This document shows, in pieces, positions 55,327 through 64,000 of a DNA stretch of 64,000 nucleotides. A program made the position numbers and the translations under genes. This DNA is from Rothia koreensis (GTDB taxonomy: Bacteria > Actinomycetota > Actinomycetes > Actinomycetales > Micrococcaceae), in the NCBI RefSeq assembly GCF_004136575.1, contig NZ_NOIQ01000001.1:1-64000 (forward strand), given 5' to 3'. Every line of letters starts with the position of its first letter. Position 1 is the stretch's first letter. The notes below the pieces were generated by a model. It ran no database searches, was not told the origin of the DNA, and saw only the letters and a program-made list of their open reading frames with translations.

Positions 55327-55970
55327 TGGCACGCGAAGAACTACGAACCCCCGTCAGCCGTGGTCGGACCGTCGAGAACCCGCCCGCCGACCTGACCCCG
55401 ACGCCGGGACAGACGATCGGCCCCTTCTTCGGCTACGCGAACGCGCACGAGGAGGTGGGCTTGCCCTATCGGGGAGGGCCCGAGCTCGTGAGCCGCGCCC
55501 ACCCGGAGGCGTCACGACTTCACGGGCAGGTGTATGACGGCGCAGGTGATGTCATCCCGGACGCGATGCTCGAAATCTGGCAGGCGGATCCGCAGGGGCG
55601 GATACCCGAGGAAACCGGTTCACTGAACCGGGACGGGTACACCTTCACCGGGTGGGGCCGTCAGGCCGTCGACCGGTTGGGCACCTACAGCTTCACGACC
55701 CTCGAACCGGGCGCACCGGGACAGGGCCACGCGCCGTACTTCCTGATGGTGATCTTCGCGCGCGGACTGCTCAACAGGCTCTTCACCCGCGTCTACCTGC
55801 CCGACGACGAGCAGGCTCTGGCGGACGATCCCTTGCTGGCCTCGCTTCCTGCGGAGCGCCGCCGGACCATGATCGCGACACGCCTCGACGACGGCTCCCT
55901 GCACCACGACATCCGTCTCCAGGGCGACCGGGAGACGGTCTTCTTGGCCTACCCCGGGATCGAGAGCTAG
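55326..55970 (+). CDS. pcaG: protocatechuate 3,4-dioxygenase alpha subunit
   Basis: The 214-aa subunit has the intradiol fold (TPGQTIGPFFGYA, AMLEIWQADPQGR, YSFTTLEPG, GHAPYFLMVIFARGL) but lacks the His and Tyr iron ligands found in pcaH, as alpha subunits do. It overlaps pcaH by one base (TGATG) and builds the hetero-oligomer with it. Confidence 0.94.
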   Translation: MAREELRTPVSRGRTVENPPADLTPTPGQTIGPFFGYANAHEEVGLPYRGGPELVSRAHPEASRLHGQVYDGAGDVIPDAMLEIWQADPQGRIPEETGSLNRDGYTFTGWGRQAVDRLGTYSFTTLEPGAPGQGHAPYFLMVIFARGLLNRLFTRVYLPDDEQALADDPLLASLPAERRRTMIATRLDDGSLHHDIRLQGDRETVFLAYPGIES

Positions 55971-55972
55971 TC

Positions 55973-57208
55973 ATGGTTTTCACCGATCTCCTGGTCCCCG
56001 GCGGTCAGCGGGCCGAGCCCGTGATCGGCGACGCCGCCGTGGCGCGCGCGCTCGTCCGAGCCGAATCGGCCTGGGTTCTGGCCCAGGCCGACCTGGGGTG
56101 CGCGGATGCACCGACCGCGGTGCGGGTGGCTTCGGTCCTCGACACCGTGGGGGACGAAATCCTTGTGGAGATTGCCTCGGAGGCCGAGGGCGGAGGCAAC
56201 CCCGTGATCGGTCTGGTCCGGCGCCTCAAAGCTGAGGTCTCGGACCCTGACGGCGGGCAGGACGCCGCCCGGGAGCTCGTGCACCGGGGGCTGACGAGCC
56301 AGGACGTCATGGACACCGCGCTCATGCTGCTGGTTCGTGATTCGCTCGGGGCCGTTCACGAGGCTCTCGGGTCCGCGGCGGACGAGCTCGAGGGGCTCGC
56401 CTCATCGCACGCCGAGACCCCCATGGCCGCGAGGACTCTCGGTCAGCGCGCCCTCCCCACGACCTTCGGGGCTCGGGCGGGACGCTGGCTGGATGCCGTG
56501 GCGGCGGCCCATGCCGCGACGGACCCGGATCGTTTGTGGCTCCCGGTGTCAGGGGGAGGGGCCGCCGGGACGAACGCGGCCGTGCTCGATCTCGCGGGGA
56601 GCTCGAACGACGACGGGCTCAGCATGCCAGTTCCCGATCGGCTGGGGCTCATGTGGGCCCAGCGGTTGGGGCTCAATGCCCCGGCCTCCGAACAGGTCTG
56701 GCACACGCGGCGTCGGCCTCTGATCGACGCCGTTGAGCCGCTCGCGAGGGCAGCCACCGCGTGCGGCAAGATCGCCGGCGACGTCGTGATCTCATCCCGC
56801 AACGAGATCGCCGAACTCGCAGAGCCGGCGGCGAAGGGGCGAGGGGGATCCTCGTCGATGCCGCACAAGCGCAATCCGAGCATGTCGATCCTTGTCCGTC
56901 GCTCGGCGGTCGCCTGTGCTCGGGCCATCGGCGAACTGCTCGAGTCCGAGGCCCTCGCGGTCGAGGAACGATCGGACCTGGCCTGGCACCTGGAGTGGGA
57001 ACCGATTCGTACTGCCGCCCGGCACAGCATCATCGCGTCCACGATGACGGCCGAAATGCTCGCGGGCCTCGAGGTGGATGCCCAAGCCATGAGGTCCCAT
57101 CTCGGCCAGGATCCCGTCGAAACGGCCGGCTCCCCGGGGACGGGGAACAGTGCAGACCAGGCCCGAGCGGCCGCACGCCGTTGGAAGAACGCGAAGGAGA
57201 AGAAATGA
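55973..57208 (+). CDS. pcaB: 3-carboxy-cis,cis-muconate cycloisomerase
   Basis: The 411-aa enzyme of the fumarase/aspartase superfamily carries the signature GGSSSMPHKRNPSMS near residue 300 and HRGLTSQDVMDTALM. It forms gamma-carboxymuconolactone. It starts two bases after the pcaG stop, and its own stop overlaps pcaL (ATGA). The protein is shorter than pseudomonad PcaB (about 450 aa). Confidence 0.92.
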   Translation: MVFTDLLVPGGQRAEPVIGDAAVARALVRAESAWVLAQADLGCADAPTAVRVASVLDTVGDEILVEIASEAEGGGNPVIGLVRRLKAEVSDPDGGQDAARELVHRGLTSQDVMDTALMLLVRDSLGAVHEALGSAADELEGLASSHAETPMAARTLGQRALPTTFGARAGRWLDAVAAAHAATDPDRLWLPVSGGGAAGTNAAVLDLAGSSNDDGLSMPVPDRLGLMWAQRLGLNAPASEQVWHTRRRPLIDAVEPLARAATACGKIAGDVVISSRNEIAELAEPAAKGRGGSSSMPHKRNPSMSILVRRSAVACARAIGELLESEALAVEERSDLAWHLEWEPIRTAARHSIIASTMTAEMLAGLEVDAQAMRSHLGQDPVETAGSPGTGNSADQARAAARRWKNAKEKK

Positions 57209-58497
57209 CCGTACCGGACCTGACTCCCGTCGCACTCGGGGACAACCTCACGGGCTCGCAGCCCGAGGACCACGCCCGCCAGGACAAGCCGCTTCTGATT
57301 CTCGGACCCTCGTTGGGCACCGCCGTGACTCCGCTGTGGGCGCCGGCCGCGGCTCACCTGAAGGATCGCTTCGAGCTGATCGGATGGGAGCTTCCCGGGC
57401 ACGGTCGCGGAAGCGTGGTCGCGGACGAATTCGATGTCGAGGATCTCGCGGAGGGCGTGCACCGCCTGGCCGATCGTCTTCGCCAGGAGCGCGGCACCCC
57501 GGACAAGAAGTACTTCTACGCGGGGGTCTCGGTCGGGGGTGCCGTGGGGCTTGCCCTGTCCCTCGCTCATCCCGACGCCGTACAGGCCGTGGCCGCGATC
57601 TGCACGGGTGCCAAGATCGGGGAGCGCGCCGGGTGGATCGAACGGGCCGAACTGGTCGAAACCTCCGGGACACCCACGCAGGTCATCGGATCCGCGGAGA
57701 AATGGTTCGCGCCCGGTTTCCTGGAACGGCAGCGCGTCATTGCAACCGAGCTCCTCCACAGCCTCCAGGAAGCCGATCGGAACGACTACGGCCTGGTGTG
57801 CCGGGCCCTGTCACGATGTGATCTGCGTGATCGTCTGGGCGAGATTTCGGTCCCGGTGCTGACCCTGGCTGGTGCGCACGATGTGGCAACGCCCCCGGAA
57901 AGTCTCCAGCAGGTGGCCGACGGCGTCGCACAGTCCGCGTCCGTGGTCTTCGACGATGCCGCCCATCTCCTCCCCGCGGAACGTCCCGAAGATACCGCCC
58001 GGGAGATCGCCGCGTTCTTCCTTCCCGACGACGGCCGGTCCGGTGGGTCGTCCGACGTTCGGTCGGAGAATGCGGCCTCTGGGACGGAATGGCCGGCCCT
58101 TCCCGACCCCGTTGCACCTCGGTCCAGGGTCAAGGAAGAAGGCATGACAGTGCGCCGGGAGGTCCTCTCGGACGAGCACGTGGACCGTGCCGAATCCCGG
58201 ACCACGGAGTTCACCGCACCGTTCCAGGACCTCATTTCCCGATACGCCTGGGGAGAAATCTGGACCCGCCCCGGGCTGGACCGGAAGACGCGCAGCGCGA
58301 TCACCCTGACGGCCATGATCGCCCTCGGTCACTGGCAGGAATTCGACATGCACATCAAGGCCGCGCGCAGGAACGGCGTCGGGATTCCCGAGATCCAGGA
58401 GATCATTCTCCAATCCGCGATCTACTGCGGTGTCCCTGCCGCCAATACCGCCTTCTCCCGGGCCCAGTCGGTCCTGGACGATCTGGGCGACCTCTGA
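57205..58497 (+). CDS. pcaL: bifunctional 3-oxoadipate enol-lactonase/4-carboxymuconolactone decarboxylase
   Basis: The 430-aa fusion has an N-terminal alpha/beta hydrolase (residues about 1-275: LGPSLGTAVTPLW, the nucleophile elbow GVSVGGAVGL, acid Asp in LAGAHDVATPP, His in DAAHLLPAERP). A roughly 35-residue linker leads to a C-terminal carboxymuconolactone decarboxylase (residues about 310-430: YAWGEIWTRPGLDRKTRSAI, WQEFDMHIKAARRNG). It catalyses two consecutive steps to 3-oxoadipate. PcaL fusions are known in actinobacteria such as Rhodococcus. Confidence 0.94.
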   Translation: MTVPDLTPVALGDNLTGSQPEDHARQDKPLLILGPSLGTAVTPLWAPAAAHLKDRFELIGWELPGHGRGSVVADEFDVEDLAEGVHRLADRLRQERGTPDKKYFYAGVSVGGAVGLALSLAHPDAVQAVAAICTGAKIGERAGWIERAELVETSGTPTQVIGSAEKWFAPGFLERQRVIATELLHSLQEADRNDYGLVCRALSRCDLRDRLGEISVPVLTLAGAHDVATPPESLQQVADGVAQSASVVFDDAAHLLPAERPEDTAREIAAFFLPDDGRSGGSSDVRSENAASGTEWPALPDPVAPRSRVKEEGMTVRREVLSDEHVDRAESRTTEFTAPFQDLISRYAWGEIWTRPGLDRKTRSAITLTAMIALGHWQEFDMHIKAARRNGVGIPEIQEIILQSAIYCGVPAANTAFSRAQSVLDDLGDL

Positions 58498-58535
58498 ATT
58501 CAGAGTCACGACAACAACCCCTCCGGAAGGAACCC

Positions 58536-59735
58536 ATGAACGAGTTGCATCCCGCGTACGTCTACGACGCGGTCCGGACGCCCTTCGGCAAATACGGCGG
58601 CGGGCTCTCCGGCACGCGCCCCGATGACTTGGCGGCCTTCGTGGTTCGTCGCATCGTCGAACGCGCCCCTGGTCTCGCCGGCGAGTCGGTCGATGAAGTC
58701 TTCCTCGGAAACGCCAACGGCGCGGGGGAGGAAAACCGCAATGTGGCACGCATGGCGACCCTCCTCGCGGGCCTGCCGGAATCGGTGCCCGGGACCACGA
58801 TCAACAGGTTGTGCGGATCCTCGCTCGATGCCGCGATCCAGGCGAGCCGGGCCATCAGCCTGGGCGAGGCCGACGTCGTCGTCACGGGCGGCGTGGAGTC
58901 CATGTCCCGGGCACCGTGGGTTCTGCCGAAGACCAGCAAGCCTTTCCCCGCGGGGGACCTGAACCTGGCGTCCACGACCCTGGGCTGGCGGCTGGTGAAC
59001 CCGGAGATGAAGGATCGTTGGACGGTTTCTCTCGGCGAGGCCACCGAGCGCTTGGCCGAGAAGTACGGTGTGCGGCGCGAGGCCATGGACGAGTTCAGCG
59101 CCCGCTCGCATCGGTTGGCAGCCGAGGCCTGGTCCTCCGGTTTCTACGACGACCTGGTCGAACAGGTCCCCGGGACGGACCTGGAGCGCGACGAGTCGAT
59201 GCGGCCGGACAGCACGCCAGAGACTCTTGCAGGCCTGCGTACGGTGTTCCGCAAGGACAACGGTCAGGTCACCGCGGGCAATTCGTCGCCCTTGAACGAC
59301 GGCGCCTCCGCGGCCCTGCTCGGCAGTGAGAAGGCCGCGGAGACGGTTGGCCTCGATCCGCTGGCGCGTCTTGCCGGCCGGGGCGTGGCCGCCAACGAGC
59401 CACAATATTTCGGTTATGCCCCCGTCGAGGCAGCGAATCGTGCCCTGGAACGGGCCGGGATCACCTGGGACGACGTCGGCACCGTCGAACTCAACGAGGC
59501 TTTCGCCGCGCAGTCCCTCGCGTGCATCGACGCATGGGGCATCGATCCGGAGATCGTCAATCCGCACGGTGGCGCTATCGCGATCGGGCACCCGCTCGGA
59601 GCCTCGGGAACGAGGATCCTCGGCACCCTGGCCCGCTCCATGAAGGCCTCAGGCACCAGATGGGGCGTGGCCGCGATCTGCATCGGCGTCGGTCAGGGCC
59701 TGGCCGTGGTGCTCGAGAACGAAGAAGGAAGGTGA
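58536..59735 (+). CDS. pcaF: 3-oxoadipyl-CoA thiolase
   Basis: The 399-aa thiolase cleaves 3-oxoadipyl-CoA to succinyl-CoA and acetyl-CoA. The acylation Cys is in INRLCGSSLDA (residue near 90), the active-site His in GGAIAIGHPLGASG, and the second Cys in AAICIGVGQG. CGGAAGGAA precedes the ATG. It is followed by the CoA-transferase genes. Confidence 0.93.
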   Translation: MNELHPAYVYDAVRTPFGKYGGGLSGTRPDDLAAFVVRRIVERAPGLAGESVDEVFLGNANGAGEENRNVARMATLLAGLPESVPGTTINRLCGSSLDAAIQASRAISLGEADVVVTGGVESMSRAPWVLPKTSKPFPAGDLNLASTTLGWRLVNPEMKDRWTVSLGEATERLAEKYGVRREAMDEFSARSHRLAAEAWSSGFYDDLVEQVPGTDLERDESMRPDSTPETLAGLRTVFRKDNGQVTAGNSSPLNDGASAALLGSEKAAETVGLDPLARLAGRGVAANEPQYFGYAPVEAANRALERAGITWDDVGTVELNEAFAAQSLACIDAWGIDPEIVNPHGGAIAIGHPLGASGTRILGTLARSMKASGTRWGVAAICIGVGQGLAVVLENEEGR

Positions 59736-59742
59736 GAGGCCA

Positions 59743-60429
59743 GTGGTGAACTTCGTGACGAGCGCGGAAGAGGCCGTTCGAGGGATTACGGACGATTCGA
59801 CGGTCATGATCGGCGGATTCGGGGTCGCCGGCCAACCGGTGGAGCTGATCGACGCCCTGATCGACCAAGGGGCGACCGGACTCACGGTGGTCAACAACAA
59901 CGCGGGAAACGGTGACGTCGGATTGGCGCGCCTGATCGCCCTGGGTCGGGTCAGGAAGATCATCTGCTCCTTCCCGCGGCAGTCGGATTCGTGGCATTTC
60001 GACGAGAAGTACCGGGCGGGGGAGATCGAGCTCGAAGTCGTGCCGCAGGGAAATCTGGCGGAGCGGATCCGCGCCGCCGGAGCGGGGATCGGGGCCTTCT
60101 TCACCCCGACCGGATACGGCACGGAGCTGGCCGAGGGCAAGGAAACCAGGGAGATCGACGGCGTCCACTACGTCCTCGAGTACCCTCTTCGGGCGGACTT
60201 CGCGTTGACCAAGGCCTGGACGAGCGACGACGTCGGCAACCTGACCTACAGGAAGACGGCGCGGAATTTCGGCCCGATCATGGCGGCCGCTTCAAGCCAT
60301 TCGACCGTTCAGGTCTCCCGCAGGGTCTCCGCCGGAGACATGGACCCGGAGGCCGTGGCGACCCCCGGAATCTATGTGGACACGGTCGTGAACATTCCGG
60401 AAGCATCGACGAAAGGCCAGGACTCATGA
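59743..60429 (+). CDS. pcaI: 3-oxoadipate CoA-transferase subunit A
   Basis: The 228-aa subunit has the CoA-transferase family I alpha signature MIGGFGVAGQPVELIDAL and later GAFFTPTGYGTELAEGKE. With pcaJ it moves CoA from succinyl-CoA to 3-oxoadipate. GTG 59743 follows the pcaF stop by seven bases, and its stop overlaps pcaJ (ATGA). Acetoacetate-type specificity is possible for the family, but the operon decides. Confidence 0.92.
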   Translation: MVNFVTSAEEAVRGITDDSTVMIGGFGVAGQPVELIDALIDQGATGLTVVNNNAGNGDVGLARLIALGRVRKIICSFPRQSDSWHFDEKYRAGEIELEVVPQGNLAERIRAAGAGIGAFFTPTGYGTELAEGKETREIDGVHYVLEYPLRADFALTKAWTSDDVGNLTYRKTARNFGPIMAAASSHSTVQVSRRVSAGDMDPEAVATPGIYVDTVVNIPEASTKGQDS

Positions 60430-61151
60430 GCGCGCTCAGCACGACTCCTCGCACCAGTGACAATGCCCTGGACCGTGAGGCCATGGCCCGATTGGTTGCC
60501 GAAGACATCCCCGCGGGGGCCTTCGTGAATCTCGGCATCGGTCAACCGACCAAAGTCTCGAACTACCTGGATCCCGAGCACGGTGTAACTCTTCACACCG
60601 AGAACGGGATGCTCGGTATGGGTCCCCAGGCCCACGACGAGGACATCGATCCCGATCTCATCAATGCTGGAAAGATCCCGGTCAAGGAGACGCCAGGAAC
60701 CTCGTATTTCCACCACGCCGATTCGTTCGCGATGATGCGGGGAGGTCACCTGGACATCTGTGTTCTCGGTGCATTCCAAGTCGCCCAGAACGGTGACCTC
60801 GCGAACTGGTCCACGGGGGCACCGGGAGCCATCCCTGCGGTCGGCGGGGCGATGGACCTGGCCATCGGCGCGAAGCAGACGTTCGTGATGATGAACCTGC
60901 GGTCGAAGGACGGCACCCCGAAATTGGTCCGTGAGTGCGATTTCCCGTTGACCGGGGTCGGATGCGTGTCCCGTGTCTACACGGATGCGGCGGTGTTCGA
61001 ATTGGCCGACGGCGTCGTCCACGTCCGGGAGACCTTCGGCATCGACGCGCAGGACCTCGCCCGTGAGCTCGACGTGGACTTGCAGGGCCCGCTGGACACC
61101 GAGGGCACGGGCAACACTTCCGGTGCCGGAACCACGACGGGCACCCGATGA
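60426..61151 (+). CDS. pcaJ: 3-oxoadipate CoA-transferase subunit B
   Basis: The 241-aa beta subunit carries the catalytic Glu in TLHTENGMLGMG, preceded by NLGIGQPTKVSNYL. The Thr/Gly-rich C-terminal tail of about 15 residues is unusual but probably disordered. It overlaps pcaI and pcaR by four bases each. Confidence 0.93.
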   Translation: MSALSTTPRTSDNALDREAMARLVAEDIPAGAFVNLGIGQPTKVSNYLDPEHGVTLHTENGMLGMGPQAHDEDIDPDLINAGKIPVKETPGTSYFHHADSFAMMRGGHLDICVLGAFQVAQNGDLANWSTGAPGAIPAVGGAMDLAIGAKQTFVMMNLRSKDGTPKLVRECDFPLTGVGCVSRVYTDAAVFELADGVVHVRETFGIDAQDLARELDVDLQGPLDTEGTGNTSGAGTTTGTR

Positions 61152-61933
61152 GCGAAGCCTATGTCCAGTCCCTGGCGCGCGGCATTTCCGTGCTGCGGGC
61201 CTTCGACGCCGACCACGCCAGCATGTCCCTGTCCGAGGTGGCCCAAAAAACCGGGCTGACCAGAGCCACGGCCCGCAGATTCCTCCACACTCTCGTGGAA
61301 CTCGGATACGTCCACGCGGACGGCAAGGTCTTTCGGCTGAGCCCGACGGTCCTGGGCATCGGGTATTCGTATTTGTCCAGCCTGTCCCTGCCGGATCTTG
61401 CGTATCCGCACCTGAGGGAACTCTCCGGGCGGGTGGGGGAGTCCACCTCGATGTCGGTCCTCGAGGGCGACGACATCATCTACGTCGCTCGGGTCCATGC
61501 CCGGCGCATCATGCACGTGGCGATCAGCGTCGGGACCAGTTTTCCCGCCCACGCGACGTCGATGGGCCGGGTCCTGCTCGCGGGGTTGGACGAAGAACGG
61601 CTCGAGGCGTACCTCGAGCGGCAGGAACCCGAAGAGCTGACGGGGCACACGGTCACCGATATCGACGAGCTGCGTGCGCGCATCCTGCGGGTCCGGGAAC
61701 GCGGGTGGGAGATCGTGGACCAGGAACTCGAAATGGGTTTGCGATCGGTAGCCGCCCCGGTGACGGACGCCAAGGGCCGCCACATTGCCGCCGTCAACGT
61801 CTCGATGCGGGTCGGCACGGAGAATGCCCGAGCCGACAAGATCAAGGAGAAGATCCTGCCGAGGCTCAGGGAGACGGCCCTCCGCATCGGCCACGCCTAT
61901 CGGTCCGGGGCCGGGCTGAGTCTGCCGTCCTGA
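61148..61933 (+). CDS. pcaR: IclR-family regulator of the pca operon
   Basis: The 261-aa protein has an N-terminal winged helix (SLSEVAQKTGLTRATARRFLH) and an IclR ligand-binding domain (AHATSMGRVLLAGL, GWEIVDQELEMGLRSVAAPV). IclR-type PcaR/PcaU proteins respond to 3-oxoadipate or protocatechuate and control pca genes. It overlaps pcaJ (ATGA), so it is autoregulated with the operon. No terminator is obvious downstream. Confidence 0.9.
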   Translation: MSEAYVQSLARGISVLRAFDADHASMSLSEVAQKTGLTRATARRFLHTLVELGYVHADGKVFRLSPTVLGIGYSYLSSLSLPDLAYPHLRELSGRVGESTSMSVLEGDDIIYVARVHARRIMHVAISVGTSFPAHATSMGRVLLAGLDEERLEAYLERQEPEELTGHTVTDIDELRARILRVRERGWEIVDQELEMGLRSVAAPVTDAKGRHIAAVNVSMRVGTENARADKIKEKILPRLRETALRIGHAYRSGAGLSLPS

Positions 61934-62326
61934 CGCGGAGGGACCAGTCGTCGCGTGCCTCACAGTCATTCGCCAACGGGCCGATTCTGGGGTATCGTTG
62001 ATGTCGAAGTACTCAGTCTCAGTGCGAGTGTGCTGTGCGCGAAGGCTTGTGACCCCGTTCGACGGACCGCTGAAGGTCTGTTGGCGCAGGTCGGGAAGAC
62101 CGCCACGGTATGCGACAGAGGCGGGCTTCGGAATCAATGGCAGGTATGGATACGGTCCTCTGGCACACTTTTTATTTTTTTGTGCCAAAATGCCATCGGT
62201 TAACCGTGCCCATTTCTCGAAAACGCTAGACCGGTTTATCAGTGCTCTCAGCGCGGTCGCACCGCACGAGGCATACATTTCAAGGCCCTCCTTGGTGAGG
62301 GCCAAGATCAAACGGAGAACTCAACA
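61934..62326 (+). promoter_or_regulatory. 393-bp leader and promoter region of rpsL-rpsG-fusA
   Basis: No gene is seen. At 62161-62187 TGGCACA and TGTGCCA frame a 13-base loop made almost only of T. At 62284-62303 GGCCCTC and GAGGGCC form a hairpin 23 bases before the rpsL start, leaving CGGAGAA as ribosome binding site. These could serve feedback control by S7 or transcription. A convincing -35/-10 pair was not found. Confidence 0.45.
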
Positions 62327-62701
62327 GTGCCTACAATTCAGCAGCTGGTCCGGAAGGGCCGGACTCCCAAGGTCGTGAAGACCAAGGCGCCCGCTCTCAA
62401 GGGCAGCCCCATGAAGCGCGGTGTCTGCACCCGCGTCTACACCACTACCCCCAAGAAGCCGAACTCTGCTCTGCGCAAGGTTGCTCGCGTCAAGCTCAAC
62501 GGCGGCGTCGAGGTCACGGCATACATCCCCGGTGAGGGCCACAACCTGCAGGAGCACTCCATCGTGCTCGTCCGCGGCGGTCGTGTGAAGGACCTCCCCG
62601 GTGTTCGTTACCGGATCGTTCGCGGCGCTCTCGACACCCAGGGTGTCAAGGGCCGCGGTCAGGCACGTTCCCGCTACGGCGTGAAGAAGGAGAAGAAGTA
62701 A
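62327..62701 (+). CDS. rpsL: 30S ribosomal protein S12
   Basis: The 124-aa decoding-centre protein starts [11 protein letters not shown] and has [18 protein letters not shown] and [18 protein letters not shown]. The residues equivalent to E. coli Lys42 and Lys87 are Lys, so no common streptomycin-resistance change is present. GTG 62327 is the family start. rpsG follows with a one-base overlap (TAATG). Confidence 0.98.
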   Translation: MPTIQQLVRKGRTPKVVKTKAPALKGSPMKRGVCTRVYTTTPKKPNSALRKVARVKLNGGVEVTAYIPGEGHNLQEHSIVLVRGGRVKDLPGVRYRIVRGALDTQGVKGRGQARSRYGVKKEKK

Positions 62702-63171
62702 TGCCTCGTAAGGGCCCCGCTCCCAAGCGTCCGCTCGTCGTCGACCCCGTCTACGGGTCGCCCCTTGTGACTCAGCTGATCAACAAGGTTCTGCAGGACG
62801 GCAAGAAGTCCACCGCCGAGCGCATTGTCTACGGCGCGCTCGACGGCGTCGCCCAGAAGACTGGCACCGACGCAGTGACCACCCTCAAGAAGGCGATGGA
62901 CAACATCAAGCCTTCGCTCGAGGTTCGTTCCCGCCGCGTCGGCGGCGCCACCTACCAGGTGCCGGTCGAGGTCCGTTCCGGACGCGCGACCGCTCTCGCC
63001 CTCCGCTGGCTCGTGGGCTTCTCGAAGCTCCGCCGCGAGAAGACCATGACCGAGCGCCTGATGAACGAGATCCTGGATGCCTCCAACGGTCTCGGTGCCG
63101 CTGTGAAGCGTCGCGAGGACACCCACAAGATGGCCGAGTCCAACAAGGCCTTCGCCCACTACCGCTGGTAA
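62701..63171 (+). CDS. rpsG: 30S ribosomal protein S7
   Basis: S7 nucleates the head of the small subunit and can repress its operon. The 156-aa protein begins [20 protein letters not shown] and has [20 protein letters not shown] and [20 protein letters not shown]. The ATG overlaps the rpsL stop. Confidence 0.98.
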   Translation: MPRKGPAPKRPLVVDPVYGSPLVTQLINKVLQDGKKSTAERIVYGALDGVAQKTGTDAVTTLKKAMDNIKPSLEVRSRRVGGATYQVPVEVRSGRATALALRWLVGFSKLRREKTMTERLMNEILDASNGLGAAVKRREDTHKMAESNKAFAHYRW

Positions 63172-63182
63172 TTTCTTCCTGT

Positions 63183-63207
63183 GGGCCCGCCGCTGTCCGG
63201 CGGGCCC
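63183..63207 (+). terminator. hairpin in the rpsG-fusA gap
   Basis: GGGCCCGCCG and CGGCGGGCCC form a perfect 10-bp stem with a five-base loop. No T-run follows, so it is more likely an mRNA-stability or partial attenuation element within the str operon. Confidence 0.4.
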
Positions 63208-63237
63208 GATGGTCGATCCACCTGAAAGGGAAACATC

Positions 63238-64000
63238 GTGGCACTTGACGTGCTTACCGACCTGAACAAGGTCCGCAACATCGGCATCATGGCCCACATC
63301 GATGCCGGCAAGACCACCACTACCGAACGCATCCTGTACTACACCGGCATCAACCACAAGCTCGGTGAGACCCACGACGGTGCATCCACGATGGACTGGA
63401 TGGCCCAGGAACAGGAACGCGGCATCACCATCACCTCCGCGGCGACGACGTGCTTCTGGAAAGACACCCAGATCAACATCATCGACACCCCGGGCCACGT
63501 CGACTTCACCGTTGAGGTGGAGCGTTCCCTGCGCGTGCTCGATGGCGCCGTTGCCGTCTTCGACGGCAAGGAGGGCGTTGAGCCGCAGTCCGAGACTGTC
63601 TGGCGTCAGGCCGACAAGTACGAGGTGCCCCGCATCTGCTTCGTCAACAAGATGGACAAGCTGGGCGCGGACTTCTACTTCACCGTCGACACCATCGTGA
63701 AGCGTCTGGGTGCGACCCCGCTCGTCATGCAGTTGCCGATCGGTGCCGAGAGCGACTTCGTCGGCGTCATCGACCTTCTCGAGATGAAGGCCTACGTCTG
63801 GCCCGGCGACGCCAAGGGCGATGTTTCCTTGGGTGCGACCTACGAGATCCGCGAAATCCCGGAGGAGCTTCAGGAACGTGCCGCGGAGTACCGTGACAAG
63901 CTCGTCGAGCAGGTCGCGGAGTCCTCCGAGGAACTCATGGAGAAGTACTTCGAGGGCGAAGAGATCACGATCGACGAGCTCAAGGCCGGTGTGCGTGCTC
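63238..64000 (+). CDS. fusA: elongation factor G, 5' part (runs off the window)
   Basis: The first 254 codons of EF-G are present. GTG 63238 follows GAAAGGGAAA. The G domain shows the P-loop [15 protein letters not shown], the switch Thr in [32 protein letters not shown] and [13 protein letters not shown] moves tRNA and mRNA through the ribosome after peptide transfer. The gene continues beyond 64000. Confidence 0.97.
   Translation, partial: MALDVLTDLNKVRNIGIMAHIDAGKTTTTERILYYTGINHKLGETHDGASTMDWMAQEQERGITITSAATTCFWKDTQINIIDTPGHVDFTVEVERSLRVLDGAVAVFDGKEGVEPQSETVWRQADKYEVPRICFVNKMDKLGADFYFTVDTIVKRLGATPLVMQLPIGAESDFVGVIDLLEMKAYVWPGDAKGDVSLGATYEIREIPEELQERAAEYRDKLVEQVAESSEELMEKYFEGEEITIDELKAGVRA

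Noticed and set aside
57205-58497. Frameshift or misassembly behind the PcaD-PcaC fusion
   Set aside because: Both domains are complete with a natural linker, and PcaL fusions are established in actinobacteria.
62327-62701. Streptomycin-resistance change in S12
   Set aside because: Both hot-spot lysines (in PKKPNSA and RVKDLPG) are wild type.

Overview
This window is high-GC chromosomal DNA from an actinobacterium, most likely a member of the Micrococcales (Micrococcaceae-like). The lineage call rests on a mycothiol synthase domain, a GlnR-type atypical response regulator, a NUDIX-histidine phosphatase (MutT1-type) fusion, a nitrobindin, an actinobacterial-type NusG with an acidic N-terminal extension, a PcaD-PcaC fusion (PcaL) and frequent GTG/TTG starts. 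The genus cannot be settled from the sequence alone. No insertion sequence, prophage or CRISPR array is visible.

Layout. 0-6.2 kb: a hypothetical gene, tRNA-Tyr, thioredoxin, an AlkA-like glycosylase, a DUF2079 membrane protein and a DEAD-box RNA helicase. 6.3-11.1 kb: tRNA-Thr, tRNA-Met, a HadA/HadB dehydratase pair, an MFS exporter, murB and a PGPGW membrane protein. 11.1-19.5 kb, minus strand: gntR, asd, folA, thyA, the MutT1-like gene, a 1114-aa in-frame fusion of mycothiol synthase (MshD) with polyphosphate kinase (Ppk1), and glnR. 19.7-24.9 kb: a membrane protein coupled to a 36-aa miniprotein, nitrobindin and ygfZ, then pfkA and an aminotransferase on the minus strand.

25.2-30.6 kb: tRNA-Trp, secE, nusG, rplK, rplA, an orphan ABC ATPase, an L10-type leader, rplJ and rplL. 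30.8-38.6 kb: a molybdenum-cofactor island. One half is moaA-moaD-mobA-moeA on the minus strand. The other half is modA-modB-moeA-moaC-mogA-moaE on the plus strand. It has two MoeA paralogues and no modC. 38.6-46.6 kb: an MFS transporter with an operator-like dyad at its start, a mirror-symmetric 30-bp-phased repeat array, a tandem glycine riboswitch, and gcvP-gcvT-sdaA without gcvH.

46.8-54.3 kb: rpoB and rpoC. RpoB has Asn where most bacteria have Ser531 (E. coli numbering) in the rifampicin region. 54.5-61.9 kb: a complete protocatechuate/beta-ketoadipate operon, pcaHGBLFIJ, with an IclR-type regulator. 62.3-64 kb: rpsL, rpsG and the start of fusA.

The ribosomal protein/RNA polymerase super-operon is therefore split twice: about 16 kb lies between rplL and rpoB, and about 8 kb of aromatic catabolism lies between rpoC and rpsL. 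The most unusual items are the MshD-Ppk1 fusion, the mirror-image repeat array beside the glycine riboswitch, the RpoB Asn at position 531, several genes that look leaderless, and the ModAB transporter without its ATPase.
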